A DNA stretch of 64,000 bases from Pseudaquabacterium inlustre (GCF_038066595.1 NZ_JBBUTH010000001.1:62001-126000); one strand, 5' to 3'. Positions 9,097 through 22,030 are shown, numbered from the stretch's first letter. The notes: a model not told the origin generated them from the letters alone. A program made the numbers and translations.

Positions 9097-10538
9097 GGGT
9101 TCTTTCCTGCGTCGGGGAGAGGGCCGCTCCAGCCGCCTCCCAGGGACTTGTAGAGCGCGATCCAGGCGGCCAGCGCGTCGGCACGCGCCGAGGCCAGGCT
9201 GTCGTCGAGGGTCAGCGCGGTGCGCTGGGCATCCAGCACGGTGCGGAAGTCGATCAGCCCGCTGTCGTAGCGGGCCCGTGACAGCGTGGCGGCCCGCCGC
9301 GCCGATGCCGCGGCCGCCTCCAGTGCCTGCACCTGGGCGCGGCGGCCGGCCAGCGTGGCCAGGCCGCCCTCCACCTCGGCCAGCGCGTTCAGCACGGCCT
9401 TCTCGTAGGCGATGGCGTACACGTCCTGCACCGCCAGCTGGGCCTGCAGCGTGGCGCGCAGCCGGCCGGCGTCGAAGATCGGGGCGGTCAGACCCGCGGC
9501 CAGCGAGCCCGCCGCGCCGTCGCCCAGCGCCCCCAGCGTCAGCGCCTGCAGGCCGATGCTGCCGCTGAGCGTGAGCTTGGGGCGCAGATTGGCCTGGGCC
9601 ACGGCGCTGCGCGCCGCCTCGGCCTGCCACTGCGCGGCCGCCATGCGCACATCGGCGCGCTGGCGCAGCGTGTCGGCCGGGATCGGCAGCGCCACGCGGG
9701 CCGGCAGCGCCGGCAGCGGCTGCGGCGCGGCCAGCTCGGCATCCAACGCGCTGGGGGCCTGGCCGGTCAGCAGTTCCAGCTGGCGGCGCGCCGCCACGGC
9801 ACTGGCCTCCAGCGTGGCCAGCGTCGCGCGGGTCTGGTCTCGGCTGGCGTCGGCCTGCTCCACATCCAGCGTGCTGGCCAGGCCGGCCTGGGCGCGCCAG
9901 GCGGCGATCTGCGCGGTCTCGGCCAGCAGGGCCAGGTTGGCACTGGCCGCGGCCTGCTGCGACTGCAGGCCGCGCAGCGCCACGTACTGCCGCGCCACCT
10001 CGGCACGCAGCGTCACCAGCGCATCGCCATGGCTGGCGGCGCTGGCCGCGGCATCGGCGCTGGCGGCGTCCACGCCGGCCTGCAGGCGGCCGAACAGGTC
10101 GGCCTCCCAGCTGGCGTCGAAGCCGGCATCGAACAGGTTGACGGTGCGGCCGGTGCTGCTGCTGGCGCTGCTGCGGCTGCGCGTGGCCGACAGCGAGCCG
10201 CTGACGCTGGCGCCGCGCGCGGCCTCGGCCAGCGCCAGCTGGGCGCGTGCCTGGCGCAGTCGGGCCAGCGCGGTGCGCAGGTCGGGCGCCTGGCGCTCGG
10301 CCAGTGCCACCAGGCGCTGCAGGCGCGCGTCCCCCAGCTCGGCCCACCAGGTTTCGGCCACCGCGCCGGGCTGGCTGCCGGCCAGGGTCTGCTGCCAGCC
10401 GACCGGCGCGGCCACGGCGGGCGCTGACGGCGGCGCACCGGGGCTGGCGCAGCCGCCCAGCCACAGGCTGCCGCCGAGCAGCAGCCCTGTGGCCAGGCCG
10501 CGGCGGGCCTGGCCGCCACAGTAGGTGAAAACTCGCAT
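9093..10538 (-). CDS. TolC/NodT-family outer membrane efflux lipoprotein
   Basis: 481 residues. A signal peptide ends in a lipobox (LLLGGSLWLGGCAS), so the protein is probably lipidated, as in the NodT/OprM class. Two homologous outer-membrane efflux repeats follow, marked by long alanine-rich coiled-coil helices (LRTALARLRQARAQLALAEA and the later AAQWQAEAARSAVAQANLRP with the LTLSGSIGL strand). It is the first gene of a four-gene minus-strand operon (channel, adaptor, ATPase, permease) with overlapping junctions throughout. Substrates may be macrolides, siderophores, peptides or lipids; nothing in the sequence decides. A palindrome sits directly before the start. Confidence 0.9.
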   Translation of the reverse strand: MRVFTYCGGQARRGLATGLLLGGSLWLGGCASPGAPPSAPAVAAPVGWQQTLAGSQPGAVAETWWAELGDARLQRLVALAERQAPDLRTALARLRQARAQLALAEAARGASVSGSLSATRSRSSASSSTGRTVNLFDAGFDASWEADLFGRLQAGVDAASADAAASAASHGDALVTLRAEVARQYVALRGLQSQQAAASANLALLAETAQIAAWRAQAGLASTLDVEQADASRDQTRATLATLEASAVAARRQLELLTGQAPSALDAELAAPQPLPALPARVALPIPADTLRQRADVRMAAAQWQAEAARSAVAQANLRPKLTLSGSIGLQALTLGALGDGAAGSLAAGLTAPIFDAGRLRATLQAQLAVQDVYAIAYEKAVLNALAEVEGGLATLAGRRAQVQALEAAAASARRAATLSRARYDSGLIDFRTVLDAQRTALTLDDSLASARADALAAWIALYKSLGGGWSGPLPDAGKNP

Positions 10539-10539
10539 G

Positions 10540-10567
10540 GCTTCACGTTAACGCGGCCATGTGAAGC
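10540..10567. promoter_or_regulatory. Inverted repeat upstream of the efflux operon
   Basis: GCTTCAC (10540-10546) and GTGAAGC (10561-10567) are perfect 7-bp arms separated by 14 bp, giving 21 bp centre to centre, two helical turns. The repeat begins one base from the efflux operon start codon, so a bound protein would block translation initiation or transcription of the operon. The protein is not identified. Confidence 0.4.
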
Positions 10568-10687
10568 AGTGTGTCCACCCCGCTGTCGGATCGTTCGGGG
10601 GCTTTGCCCCAGGTCAAGCGGATGTGTGGTCTGGCATATGCTCGGCATCCGTTCCGCCCTCACGGCCCGACGACCGGCCGCCCCGCC

Positions 10688-11044
10688 ATGCGCCTGAACC
10701 CGAACCAGGGCGTCCCTGCCCGCGCCCGTGCTCTTGCCCCGGCCTGCGCCGCCCTGCTGCTGGCCGTGCAGGCCCTGCCGGCCCGCGCCCAGCCCGCCTC
10801 CGAACCGCTGGCCCTGCGCGCGCTGGCCGCCACCTGCGCCAACTGCCATGGCACCGAGGGCCGCGCGCTGCCCGACAGCGCCGTACCTGGCCTGGCCGGC
10901 GAGCGCGCCAGCCGCCTGAACGAGCTGATGCTGCAGTTCAAGCGCGGTGAGCGCCCGGCCACCGTGATGCACCAGATCGCCAAGGGCTACAGCGACGCCC
11001 AGCTGCAAGACCTGGCCGGCTACTTCTCGCGCCGCGCCCGCTGA
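10688..11044 (+). CDS. Class I cytochrome c, probable sulfide dehydrogenase cytochrome subunit
   Basis: 118 residues from the ATG at 10688. A signal peptide (about residues 1-35, ending PARAQ) is followed by one heme-binding motif CANCHG. The axial methionine is probably in ELMLQFKRGERPATVMHQIAKGY, and the C-terminal DLAGYFS helix is typical of c4/c553-type domains. The flavoprotein gene 17 bp downstream is a sulfide dehydrogenase flavoprotein, so this is most likely the periplasmic electron-accepting subunit (FccA-like). It is a single-heme form; the Allochromatium vinosum partner has two hemes. Confidence 0.85.
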   Translation: MRLNPNQGVPARARALAPACAALLLAVQALPARAQPASEPLALRALAATCANCHGTEGRALPDSAVPGLAGERASRLNELMLQFKRGERPATVMHQIAKGYSDAQLQDLAGYFSRRAR

Positions 11045-11061
11045 CCGCCAGGAGCCCCGAC

Positions 11062-12345
11062 ATGACCCTGCACCGCCGCACCCTGCTGTCTGCCGCCGCC
11101 GCGCTGCCCCTGGCCACGGGCCTGAGCGGCTGCGCCACCGCGCCCGCCATCCCCGCCCGCACCCGCGTGGTGGTGGTGGGCGGGGGCTTCGGCGGCGCCA
11201 CCGCCGCCAAGTACCTGCGCCTGTTCTCCGACCACACGCTGGACGTGGTGCTGGTCGAGCCCAACACGCACTTCGTCAGCTGCCCGCTCAGCAACCTGGT
11301 GCTGTCGGGCCACCGCACGCTGGCCGAACTGACCGTGCCCTACACCGCGCTGGCGCGCAGCCACGGCGTGACGGTGGTGCGCGACACGGTGGCGCGCATC
11401 GACCCGCAGGCGCGCAAGGTGGTGCTGGCCTCGGGCCCCGAGATCGGCTACGAGAAGCTGGTGCTGTCGCCAGGCATCGACCTGATGTTCGACGCGGTGG
11501 AGGGCCTGCGCGAGGCCCAGGCCGCCGGCCGCGTGCTGCAGGCCTGGAAGGCCGGCCCCGAGACCGCGGCGCTGCGCCGCCAGCTCGAGGCCATGCCCGA
11601 TGGCGGCGTGTATGCGCTGACCGTGCCCGAGGCCCCCTACCGCTGCCCGCCGGGCCCATATGAGCGGGCCAGCGTGATCGCCGCGTACTTCAAGGCCGCA
11701 AAGCCGCGCAGCAAGGTGCTGGTGCTCGACGCCAACCCCGACGTCACCAGCAAGGGCGCGCTGTTCAAGAAGCTGTGGGCCGAGCAGTACGCCGGCATCC
11801 TGGAGTACCGCCCGCAGCACAAGGCCAGCGGCGTCAGCGCCGACGGCCGCAGCATCCGCTTCGAGGTGCAGGACGACGTGCGCGCCGACGTGGCCAACGT
11901 GCTGCCGCCGATGCGCGCCGGCCGCATCGCGGTGGACACCGGCCTGGCCAACGTGAACGGCCGCTGGGCCGGCGTGAACTACCAGAGCTTCGCGTCCACG
12001 GTGCACCCCGACATCCATGTCATCGGCGACGCGATCCAGGTGGCGCCGCTGATGCCCAAGAGCGGCCACATGGCCAACAGCCACGCCAAGGTGGCGGCGG
12101 CGGCCATCGTCGCGCAGCTGGGCGGCCAGCCGGTGAACCCGGCGCCCATGCTCACCAACACCTGCTACAGCTACGTGGATGGCCAGCGCGTCATCCATGT
12201 GGCCAGCGTGCACGAGTACGTGGCCGCCGAGAAGACCTTCAAGACCGTGGCCGGCTCCGGCGGCCTGTCTGCCGGCCCCACCGAGCAGGAAGGCCGCTAC
12301 GCCTGGAACTGGGCGCGCACGATCTGGGCCGACGCGCTGGCCTGA
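11062..12345 (+). CDS. fccB: Flavocytochrome c sulfide dehydrogenase, flavoprotein subunit
   Basis: 427 residues. The N-terminus HRRTLLSAAAALPLATGL looks like a Tat-type signal, fitting export of a folded FAD protein. The FAD-binding fold starts at RVVVVGGGFGGATAAKYLR. The redox-active cysteines expected for the active-site disulfide are in the segments RCPPGPYERA and TNTCYSY. A flavin-contact segment is visible as PDIHVIGDA. The enzyme oxidises sulfide in the periplasm and hands electrons to cytochrome c. With the cytochrome gene just upstream it makes a two-gene operon. SoxF proteins are close relatives, so a role in thiosulfate/sulfur oxidation is an alternative. Confidence 0.9.
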   Translation: MTLHRRTLLSAAAALPLATGLSGCATAPAIPARTRVVVVGGGFGGATAAKYLRLFSDHTLDVVLVEPNTHFVSCPLSNLVLSGHRTLAELTVPYTALARSHGVTVVRDTVARIDPQARKVVLASGPEIGYEKLVLSPGIDLMFDAVEGLREAQAAGRVLQAWKAGPETAALRRQLEAMPDGGVYALTVPEAPYRCPPGPYERASVIAAYFKAAKPRSKVLVLDANPDVTSKGALFKKLWAEQYAGILEYRPQHKASGVSADGRSIRFEVQDDVRADVANVLPPMRAGRIAVDTGLANVNGRWAGVNYQSFASTVHPDIHVIGDAIQVAPLMPKSGHMANSHAKVAAAAIVAQLGGQPVNPAPMLTNTCYSYVDGQRVIHVASVHEYVAAEKTFKTVAGSGGLSAGPTEQEGRYAWNWARTIWADALA

Positions 12346-12414
12346 GCCGCGGCACCCCGCGTGAACTCGTCACGCATTCGCGGGCCGGGTACGGCCTGGC
12401 GTGGCATGGCAGGC

Positions 12415-12441
12415 TCAAGCCGCGGCGGCAGCGGCCGATAG
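12415..12441 (+). promoter_or_regulatory. Sigma-28 (FliA) type promoter
   Basis: TCAAGCCG (12415-12422), an 11-bp spacer and GCCGATAG (12434-12441) match the flagellar sigma-28 promoter form (TAAA/TCAAG, about 11 bp, GCCGATAA). It lies 82 bp upstream of the response-regulator start. The same -35 octamer and spacing recur before the chemoreceptor gene at 20074, which strongly supports both. Confidence 0.72.
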
Positions 12442-12523
12442 TCTGTCCAAACGTCTTCCCGGCGAGGCAGGCAGTACGGCGGGAAATCTTTGTGACACGG
12501 CCGTACCGCTGCCTGGATCCGCC

Positions 12524-13456
12524 ATGCCGTCCACCCCTGCCCAGCGCTGCAGCGTGCTGGTGCTTGCCGACACCACCCACGACGCCCGCGGCGCCGTGGA
12601 GCCGTTGCGCATCGACCGTGTCGACCTGCGCGTGTGCCCCGACCCCGAGGGCTTCGTCGCCGCCGGCGACGCCTTCGCGGCCGATCTGGTGGTGCTGGCC
12701 CTGCGCAGCCTGAGCCGCTGCCGCGAGGTGCTGCAACTGCTGTACGGCGGCGAGCGCGCCGGCCGCCGCGGCCGCCAGCGCGTGCTGCTGCTGGTGGACA
12801 AGGACACCGTGCGCGAGGCCTTCGAGCTGTGCCGCGAGGGCGTGGCCGACGACTACGTGCAGCACTGGCCGATCCCGCTGGACGGCTACCGCCTGCGCAT
12901 GTCGGTGCACGCCTGGCTGCGGGGCGTGGCCGCGGTCCGAGCCGCGCACGGCGCGCCGCCTGGCGCCGCCGAGGCGCCCACGGTCGCCACGGCCGCCGCC
13001 GCAGCAGCGCCCGCCGCCGCGGCCCCGCAACGCGTGCCCCAGGTGCTGCTGGTCGACGACGACCCCTTCCAGTACAAGCTCACCCGCATGATGCTGGCCG
13101 ACTGCGGCGTGCGCCTGGTCTGGCGCGACCGCGCCGCCAGTGCGCTGCAGCAGCTGGGCGATGACCCGCCGCAGCTGGTGCTGATGGACATCGACATGCC
13201 GCAGCTCGACGGCATCCAGGCCGTGCGCGAACTGCGCCGCCTGCCCGGCCTGGGCCAGCTGCCGGTGATCATGCTCACCAGCCACAGCGACCGCGAGCGC
13301 GTGGTGCAGAGCCTGCAGGTCGGCGCCAGCGGCTTCGTCGTCAAGCCCTTCAGCAAGAAGATGCTGCTCGACGTGATGGCCAAGCACCTGAAGCTGCCGG
13401 GCCTGGACGCCAGCGGCCCGCCGACCCCCGCCACGCCCGCCCCGCACCTGCCATGA
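12524..13456 (+). CDS. Response regulator with degenerate plus intact receiver domains
   Basis: 310 residues, start at the ATG at 12524; the 41 extra upstream codons would overlap the promoter. The N-terminal part (residues 1-130) has a receiver-like fold pattern (SVLVLADTTH, RVLLLVDKD) but no acidic pocket or phospho-acceptor Asp. After an Ala/Pro-rich linker (about 145-170) comes a complete receiver domain: VLLVDDDPFQ, phospho-acceptor in VLMDIDMPQLDG, MLTS and the KPFS lysine. There is no DNA-binding or enzymatic output domain, so it probably acts as a phosphate sink, shuttle or binding partner in the phosphorelay encoded here. Its stop overlaps the HPt start by 4 bp. Confidence 0.85.
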   Translation: MPSTPAQRCSVLVLADTTHDARGAVEPLRIDRVDLRVCPDPEGFVAAGDAFAADLVVLALRSLSRCREVLQLLYGGERAGRRGRQRVLLLVDKDTVREAFELCREGVADDYVQHWPIPLDGYRLRMSVHAWLRGVAAVRAAHGAPPGAAEAPTVATAAAAAAPAAAAPQRVPQVLLVDDDPFQYKLTRMMLADCGVRLVWRDRAASALQQLGDDPPQLVLMDIDMPQLDGIQAVRELRRLPGLGQLPVIMLTSHSDRERVVQSLQVGASGFVVKPFSKKMLLDVMAKHLKLPGLDASGPPTPATPAPHLP

Positions 13457-13815
13457 GCCACACCTCCCCCAGCGAGCCGCCGATCGACCTGCAGGTGCTG
13501 CCCGACCTGACCGGCTGCGACGACGCGATGCGCGACGAATTCCTGGCCGACTTCCGCGTCACCGCCAGCGAGTCGCGCGACATGCTGAGGCAGGCCATGG
13601 ACGCCGGTGATGCGGCGGCGCTGGCCAGCGCCGCCCACCGCATCAAGTCGTCGGCGCGCTACATGGGCGCCATGCCGCTGGGGCAGATGTCCGAGCGCCT
13701 GGAGCAGGCCGGCGAGCGGGCCGACCTGGACGGCGCGCGCGCGCTGCTGGCGCAGTGGCACAGCGAGTGGCAGCGTGTGGACGGCTTCATCGCCGGGCAC
13801 CTCGGCCTGGGCTGA
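13453..13815 (+). CDS. Free-standing HPt (histidine phosphotransfer) protein
   Basis: 120 residues, one HPt domain. The phosphorylatable histidine is His62 in AAHRIKSSARYMGAMPL, the standard HPt helix. HPt domains move phosphoryl groups from the receiver domain of a hybrid kinase to a response regulator. The two hybrid kinases downstream both end in receiver domains and lack their own HPt, so this protein is the natural shared intermediate between them and the upstream regulator. It overlaps the regulator by 4 bp (ATGA), so the two are translationally coupled. Confidence 0.9.
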   Translation: MSHTSPSEPPIDLQVLPDLTGCDDAMRDEFLADFRVTASESRDMLRQAMDAGDAAALASAAHRIKSSARYMGAMPLGQMSERLEQAGERADLDGARALLAQWHSEWQRVDGFIAGHLGLG

Positions 13816-13832
13816 GGCGGCGGTTCACGGCC

Positions 13833-16417
13833 ATGCCCGCCTCCGGCCTCGTCGGACGCCGCCGCCCCGGCCGCAGCTGGCGCCGGTTGCGCATGCGCTG
13901 GCACGCCAGCCACCCGGCCCGGCGCGGCCTGTGGCAGGTGTGCTGGCCCTTCGTGCTGTCGGCGGTGCTGGTGCTGGTGCTCACGGCACAGTGCTTTGCG
14001 CTGATGTCGGCGGGCCGCGCCTATGTCGAGGGCGAGAGCCAATGGTCCAAGGCGCAGAAGAATGCGCTGCTGGAGCTGTACCGCTACATCGACACCTGCG
14101 AGCCGCGGCACATGGCCGCGTTCCACCACCAGCTGCGCGTGCCCCAGGGCGACCGCAGCGCACGCCTGGCGCTGGAACGCGATCCGCCCGACCTGGACGT
14201 CGCGCGCCAGGGCTTCGCGCAAGGCGGCATCCACCCGGGCGACATCGACGGGCTGATCTTCGTGTTCCGCTGGCTGCGCTGGGTCGAGCCGATCCACCTG
14301 GCCGTCAACGACTGGCGCGCCGCCGACCGGCTGCTCGCCGACGTGGAGCAGGTGGCCGAGCAATTGCACCAGGCGGTGCAGCGCGACTGCGCCGACATCG
14401 GCCGCCAGGCCCGGCTGAGCGCCCAGCTGCACCAGCTCAATGCCGAGCTCACGCTGCGCCAGACCGAGTTCAGCCAGCACCTGGGCGAGGCCAACCGCCT
14501 GCTGTGGCGCCTGGCGCTGGCTGCGCTGGTGCTGTGCACGCTGGCGCTGGTGCTGCCGGGGCTGTGGCTGTCGTACCGCGTGGTGCGCGCCAAGGTGCGC
14601 GCCATCGCCGAGGCACAGGCGGCCAACCGCACGCAGCGCGACTTCCTGACCGCGATGAGCCACGACCTGCGCACACCGATGAACGGCGTGCTGGGCCTGC
14701 TGGGCGTGCTGCAGCAGGGCCCGCTGACCGCCGAGCAGCGCGAGGCGTCCGAGCTGATGCGCAACTCCGGCCAGGCCCTGCTGGGCGTGCTGGAAGACGC
14801 ACTGGACTTCTCGCGCATCGACGACGGCACGCTCACGCTGGACGAGCGGCCGATGGACAGCGGCCTGGTCATCGAGCAGGTGTGCGCGATGCTGGAGCCG
14901 GGCGCCCAGGATGCCCGCGTGGACCTGACCCACCATGTCGACCCCGCGGTGCCGGCCATGGTGCTGGGCGATCCGCAACGCCTGCGGCAGATCGTGCAGC
15001 ACCTGGTGGGCAACGCGGTGAAGTTCTCGACACCGGCGGCGGGCGACGCCACCGGCACCGGCGGCACCGGCACGGCGCCCGCGGCCCGCGGACGGGTGCA
15101 TGTGCGCTGGGCGCCGGCCCCCGGCCCCGCCGGGGAACCTGGCCTGGGCCTGAGCGTCATCGACAACGGCATCGGCATCCCGCCGGCCCTGATCGGCCGC
15201 GTGTTCGATGCCTTCGTGCAGGCCGATCGCAGCAGCACCCGACGCTTCGGCGGGGCCGGCCTGGGCCTGGCCATCACCCAGGCCCTGGTGCAGGCCATGC
15301 GCGGCCAGGTGCAGGTGGACAGCACGCCGGGCCAGGGCAGCACCTTCACGGTGTGGCTGCCGCTGCGCAGCGCGGTGGCGGCCGACGGCGCCGATGCCAC
15401 CGGCGACCCGGCCGGCCCGGGCCACCACCATCCCCCCGGCCCGCGGCCCGTGCCCGGCCTTGCGCTGCGCTGCCTGGTGGTGGCCGAGCCGGCCGGCCCG
15501 GCCACCGACCTGGGGCGGCAGCTGGCCTTCCACGGCGCCAGCGTGCACCAGGTGGCCACGCTGGCCGAGGCCCTGGCCTGGGTGGCCCACGCCGGCCAGG
15601 CGCCACCGCAGCTGTGCCTGCTGGACGACCCCGGCGGCCCCGACGGTCCGGGCGCCGACGCCCCGGCCAGCGTCGCCCACCATGGCGCACCGCTGGCGGC
15701 CCTGCTGGCGGCCTGCGCCGGCACCGGCGCCACCGGGGAACCCGGCCTGCGTGTGCTGCACCTGTGCCGCGGCCGGCGCCGCCGGCTGCGAGCCCATCCC
15801 TGCCTGCCGGGGCACACGCTGGACATCAACGGCCTGACCCGCGCCCGCTGGCTGCAGGTGGTGCAGCAGGTGATGACCACGGCTGTCCGGGCGCGCAACC
15901 CGGCGGTGGCAGCCTCGCCAGCCGCCGGGCCGATCAACGAGCCGACCACCGAGCCAGCAGCGGCGCCAGCCGCGCCGCGGGCGCCAGCGCCGTCGCGGCC
16001 CGAGCGCATCCTGGTCGCCGAGGACAACCCGGCCAACCAGAAGGTCATCGCCTTCCAGCTGCGCCAGCTGGGCTTTGCCGCCGAGATCGCCGCCGACGGC
16101 TCGCAGGCGCTGGCACGCTGGCACAGCGGGCGCCACGACCTGCTGCTGACCGACCTGCACATGCCGGTGATGGACGGCTTCGCCCTCAGCCAGGCCCTGC
16201 GTGCCGCGGACGCCCGCCGCGACGGCGGCGCGCTGCTGCCGATCATCGCGCTGACCGCCAACGCCCAGAGTGGCGAGGCCGAACGATGCCGTGCCCAGGG
16301 CATGGACGACTTCCTGACCAAGCCGACCAGCCTGCCGATGCTCCAGGCCACGCTCGAGCGCTGGCTGCAGGCCTCTGAAGCCCACCGAACCACGGCGCCC
16401 GCGCCGGCTGACGCGCC

Positions 16418-16421
<4 letters not shown>
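13833..16421 (+). CDS. Membrane hybrid histidine kinase
   Basis: 862 residues from the ATG at 13833, 17 bp after the HPt gene. Order: membrane helix about 33-57, periplasmic sensor region of about 160 residues without a recognised fold, membrane helix about 222-245, HisKA with the H-box FLTAMSHDLRTPMNG (about 270-285), HATPase with N-box HLVGNAVKFS and G-boxes (IDNGIGI, GGAGLGL), a degenerate receiver lacking the acceptor Asp (about 545-680), then a true receiver RILVAEDNPANQKVIAFQL...LLLTDLHMPVMDG (about 725-850). Its receiver is nearly the same as that of the next kinase, indicating a duplication. The stop overlaps the next start by 4 bp. Confidence 0.92.
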
Positions 16422-20071
<3,650 letters not shown>

Positions 20072-20073
20072 AC

Positions 20074-20100
20074 TCAAGCCGCGCCACGCCCGGCCGATAA
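20074..20100 (+). promoter_or_regulatory. Sigma-28 (FliA) promoter of the chemoreceptor gene
   Basis: TCAAGCCG (20074-20081), 11 bp, GCCGATAA (20093-20100). The -10 element is a perfect sigma-28 match and the -35 octamer is the same as the one before the response regulator at 12415. It lies in the 88-bp gap between the second kinase and the chemoreceptor, so the receptor can be expressed separately with flagellar genes. Confidence 0.78.
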
Positions 20101-20159
20101 CCACGCATTCCTTTCAAGTCAGGACGCGGTGCCCGGTGACGGCGCCGTATGAACCGCCC

Positions 20160-21725
20160 ATGAAGATCCGAATGCTTCTCGCGGTCGCCTTCGGCAGTCT
20201 CTCGGCGATCGTGCTGTTGGTGTCTGCGCTGTCCCTGATGTCCCTGGGCGCGGCGAACGACCGTTTGCACGGCTACCTGCACGGCATCGACGCCCGGGCC
20301 CTCCAGGTGGGCCTGGTGCGCAAGGCGGTGGATGACCGCGCCATCGCGGCGCGCAACCTGGTGCTGGCGCGCGACGCCGCCAGCCAGCAGGCCGAGCACG
20401 AGGCCGTGCAGAAGGCCCACGAAGACGTGCAGCGCCACCTGGCCACGCTGCGCAAGATGGTGGCCGAGGGCAGCGACGTGTCACCGCAGGCACGCGCCCT
20501 GGTCGACGAGATCGCCGGCATCGAGGCCCGCTACGGACCGGTGGCGCTGGCCATCGTGGGCCTGGCGCGCCGCGGCGAGGTGGAGCCGGCCATCGCCAAG
20601 ATGAACGCCGAATGCCGCCCGCTGCTGGCCGAACTGGTGAAGGCCACCAACGCCTACGCCACGCTGACCGCCGAGCGCGCCCACCAGATCGGCGCCGAGG
20701 CCGAGGCCCAGTTCGCGGCCAAGCGCACCCTGCTCGCCGTGGTGTCGCTGGCGGCGCTGCTGCTGTCGGCGGCGGCGGGCTGGTTCGTCTCGCGCCAGGT
20801 GTCGGTGCCGCTGGGCCGCGCCGTGCAGCTGGCCAAGGCGGTGGCCGACGGCGACCTGACCCAGCGCATCGACACCGAGGGCCGCAACGAGCTGGCCGAC
20901 CTGATGCGTGCACTGGCCTCGATGACACGCCAGCTCGAAGGCCTGATCGGCCAGGTGCGCAGCAGCAGCGAGCAGATCAACCACGGCGCCTCCGAGGTGG
21001 CCCAGGGCGCGATGGACCTCAGCCAGCGCACCGAGCGCCAGGCCAGCGCGCTGCAGGAGACCGCCTCGTCGATGGAGGAACTGACCGGCACCGTGCGCCA
21101 GAACGCCGACAACGCGCGCCAGGCCGCCACGCTGTCGATCGACGCCGCCGGCGTGGCCCAGCGCGGCGGCGCGGTGGTGGCCGAAGTGGTGTCGACGATG
21201 CATGGCATCGAGACCAGCAGCCGCCGCATCGCCGACATCCTGGGCGTCATCGACGGCATCGCCTTCCAGACCAACATCCTGGCACTGAACGCCGCGGTGG
21301 AAGCCGCCCGCGCCGGCGAGCAGGGCCGCGGCTTCGCGGTGGTGGCCGGCGAGGTGCGCACGCTGGCCCAGCGCAGCGCCGAAGCCGCCCGCGAGATCAA
21401 GGCGCTGATCGGCGACAGCGTGTCGCGCGTGGCCCAGGGCACGGCCCTGGTCGACCGCGCCGGCGGCACCATGTCCGACGTGGTGCAGGCCATCGAGCGG
21501 GTGCAGCAGATCGTCGAATCGATCAGCGATGCCAGCCAGCAGCAGCATGCCGGCGTGGCCCAGCTCAACAGCGCCATCGCGCAGATGGACGCCAGCACGC
21601 AGCAGAACGCGGCGCTGGTGGAGCAGAGCGCGGCGGCGGCCGAGAGCCTGCGCCAGCAGTCCGACCGCCTGGTGGGTGCGCTGACGCATTTCCGCTGCGA
21701 CGCCGACGCGGCGCACGCCGCCTGA
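20160..21725 (+). CDS. Methyl-accepting chemotaxis protein
   Basis: 521 residues from the ATG at 20160; a GTG 24 bp upstream is less likely. Membrane helix about 5-28, a periplasmic four-helix-bundle-like domain of about 160 residues, membrane helix about 190-211 (LLAVVSLAALLLSAAAGWFV), HAMP domain (about 212-265), and a methyl-accepting coiled coil with the conserved hairpin tip EQGRGFAVVAGEVRTLAQRS. It lacks the C-terminal pentapeptide that tethers CheR/CheB in enterobacterial receptors. Its sigma-28 promoter and position after two hybrid kinases suggest that the cluster links environmental sensing with motility. Ligand unknown. Confidence 0.93.
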   Translation: MKIRMLLAVAFGSLSAIVLLVSALSLMSLGAANDRLHGYLHGIDARALQVGLVRKAVDDRAIAARNLVLARDAASQQAEHEAVQKAHEDVQRHLATLRKMVAEGSDVSPQARALVDEIAGIEARYGPVALAIVGLARRGEVEPAIAKMNAECRPLLAELVKATNAYATLTAERAHQIGAEAEAQFAAKRTLLAVVSLAALLLSAAAGWFVSRQVSVPLGRAVQLAKAVADGDLTQRIDTEGRNELADLMRALASMTRQLEGLIGQVRSSSEQINHGASEVAQGAMDLSQRTERQASALQETASSMEELTGTVRQNADNARQAATLSIDAAGVAQRGGAVVAEVVSTMHGIETSSRRIADILGVIDGIAFQTNILALNAAVEAARAGEQGRGFAVVAGEVRTLAQRSAEAAREIKALIGDSVSRVAQGTALVDRAGGTMSDVVQAIERVQQIVESISDASQQQHAGVAQLNSAIAQMDASTQQNAALVEQSAAAAESLRQQSDRLVGALTHFRCDADAAHAA

Positions 21726-21734
21726 AAAGACAAA

Positions 21735-21760
21735 GGACCTGGCGATCGCTCGCCAGGTCC
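21735..21760 (-). terminator. Intrinsic terminator of the tRNA-Lys array (possibly bidirectional)
   Basis: GGACCTGGCGA (21735-21745) and TCGCCAGGTCC (21750-21760) form a perfect 11-bp stem with a 4-base loop. Read on the minus strand it is followed by TTTGTCTTTT, a good U-tract, so it ends transcription coming from the tRNA genes. It could also stop the convergent chemoreceptor transcript, which ends at 21725. Confidence 0.8.
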
Positions 21761-21770
21761 TGTGCGTGGT

Positions 21771-21846
21771 TGGTGGGCCCTGAGTGACTCGAACACTCGA
21801 CCAACGGATTAAGAGTCCGCTGCTCTACCAACTGAGCTAAGAGCCC
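21771..21846 (-). tRNA. tRNA-Lys (anticodon CTT), copy 1
   Basis: 76 nt including an encoded CCA end (21771-21773, read on the minus strand). The acceptor stem GGGCTCT pairs with AGGGCCC (one G-T), and the anticodon stem GCGGA/TCCGT encloses loop CTCTTAA, giving anticodon CTT for AAG codons. D-arm TTAGCTCAGTTGGTAGAGC is standard. Identical in sequence to the copy at 21955. Confidence 0.96.
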
Positions 21847-21918
21847 GAAAGAACATCTGCAGGAGCCTGCGACTCCCGCACCAGCCCGGACATGCCTGGC
21901 TGGCAACTGAACGAAAAA

Positions 21919-21944
21919 GGTCTCGACGATGACTCGTCAAGACC
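21919..21944 (-). terminator. Terminator between the two tRNA-Lys(CTT) genes
   Basis: GGTCTCGACGA (21919-21929) and TCGTCAAGACC (21934-21944) form an 11-bp stem with one mismatch and a TGAC loop. On the minus strand it is followed by TTTTTCGTT. It would end, or partly end, transcripts after the second tRNA-Lys(CTT) gene. Confidence 0.68.
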
Positions 21945-21954
21945 TTGACGTTGT

Positions 21955-22030
21955 TGGTGGGCCCTGAGTGACTCGAACACTCGACCAACGGATTAAGAGT
22001 CCGCTGCTCTACCAACTGAGCTAAGAGCCC
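21955..22030 (-). tRNA. tRNA-Lys (anticodon CTT), copy 2
   Basis: 76 nt with encoded CCA, the same sequence as the copy at 21771, anticodon CTT. A tandem duplicate separated by a 108-bp spacer that contains its own hairpin terminator. Confidence 0.96.

Noticed and set aside
10626..10646. TGGCATATGCTCGGCA upstream of the cytochrome c gene as a sigma-54 promoter
   Set aside because: GG-N10-GC spacing is met, but the -12 box is poor and no sigma-54 activator is near; likely chance.
12359..12375. GCGTGA/TCACGC hairpin after fccB as a terminator
   Set aside because: The stem is only six pairs and no U-tract follows.
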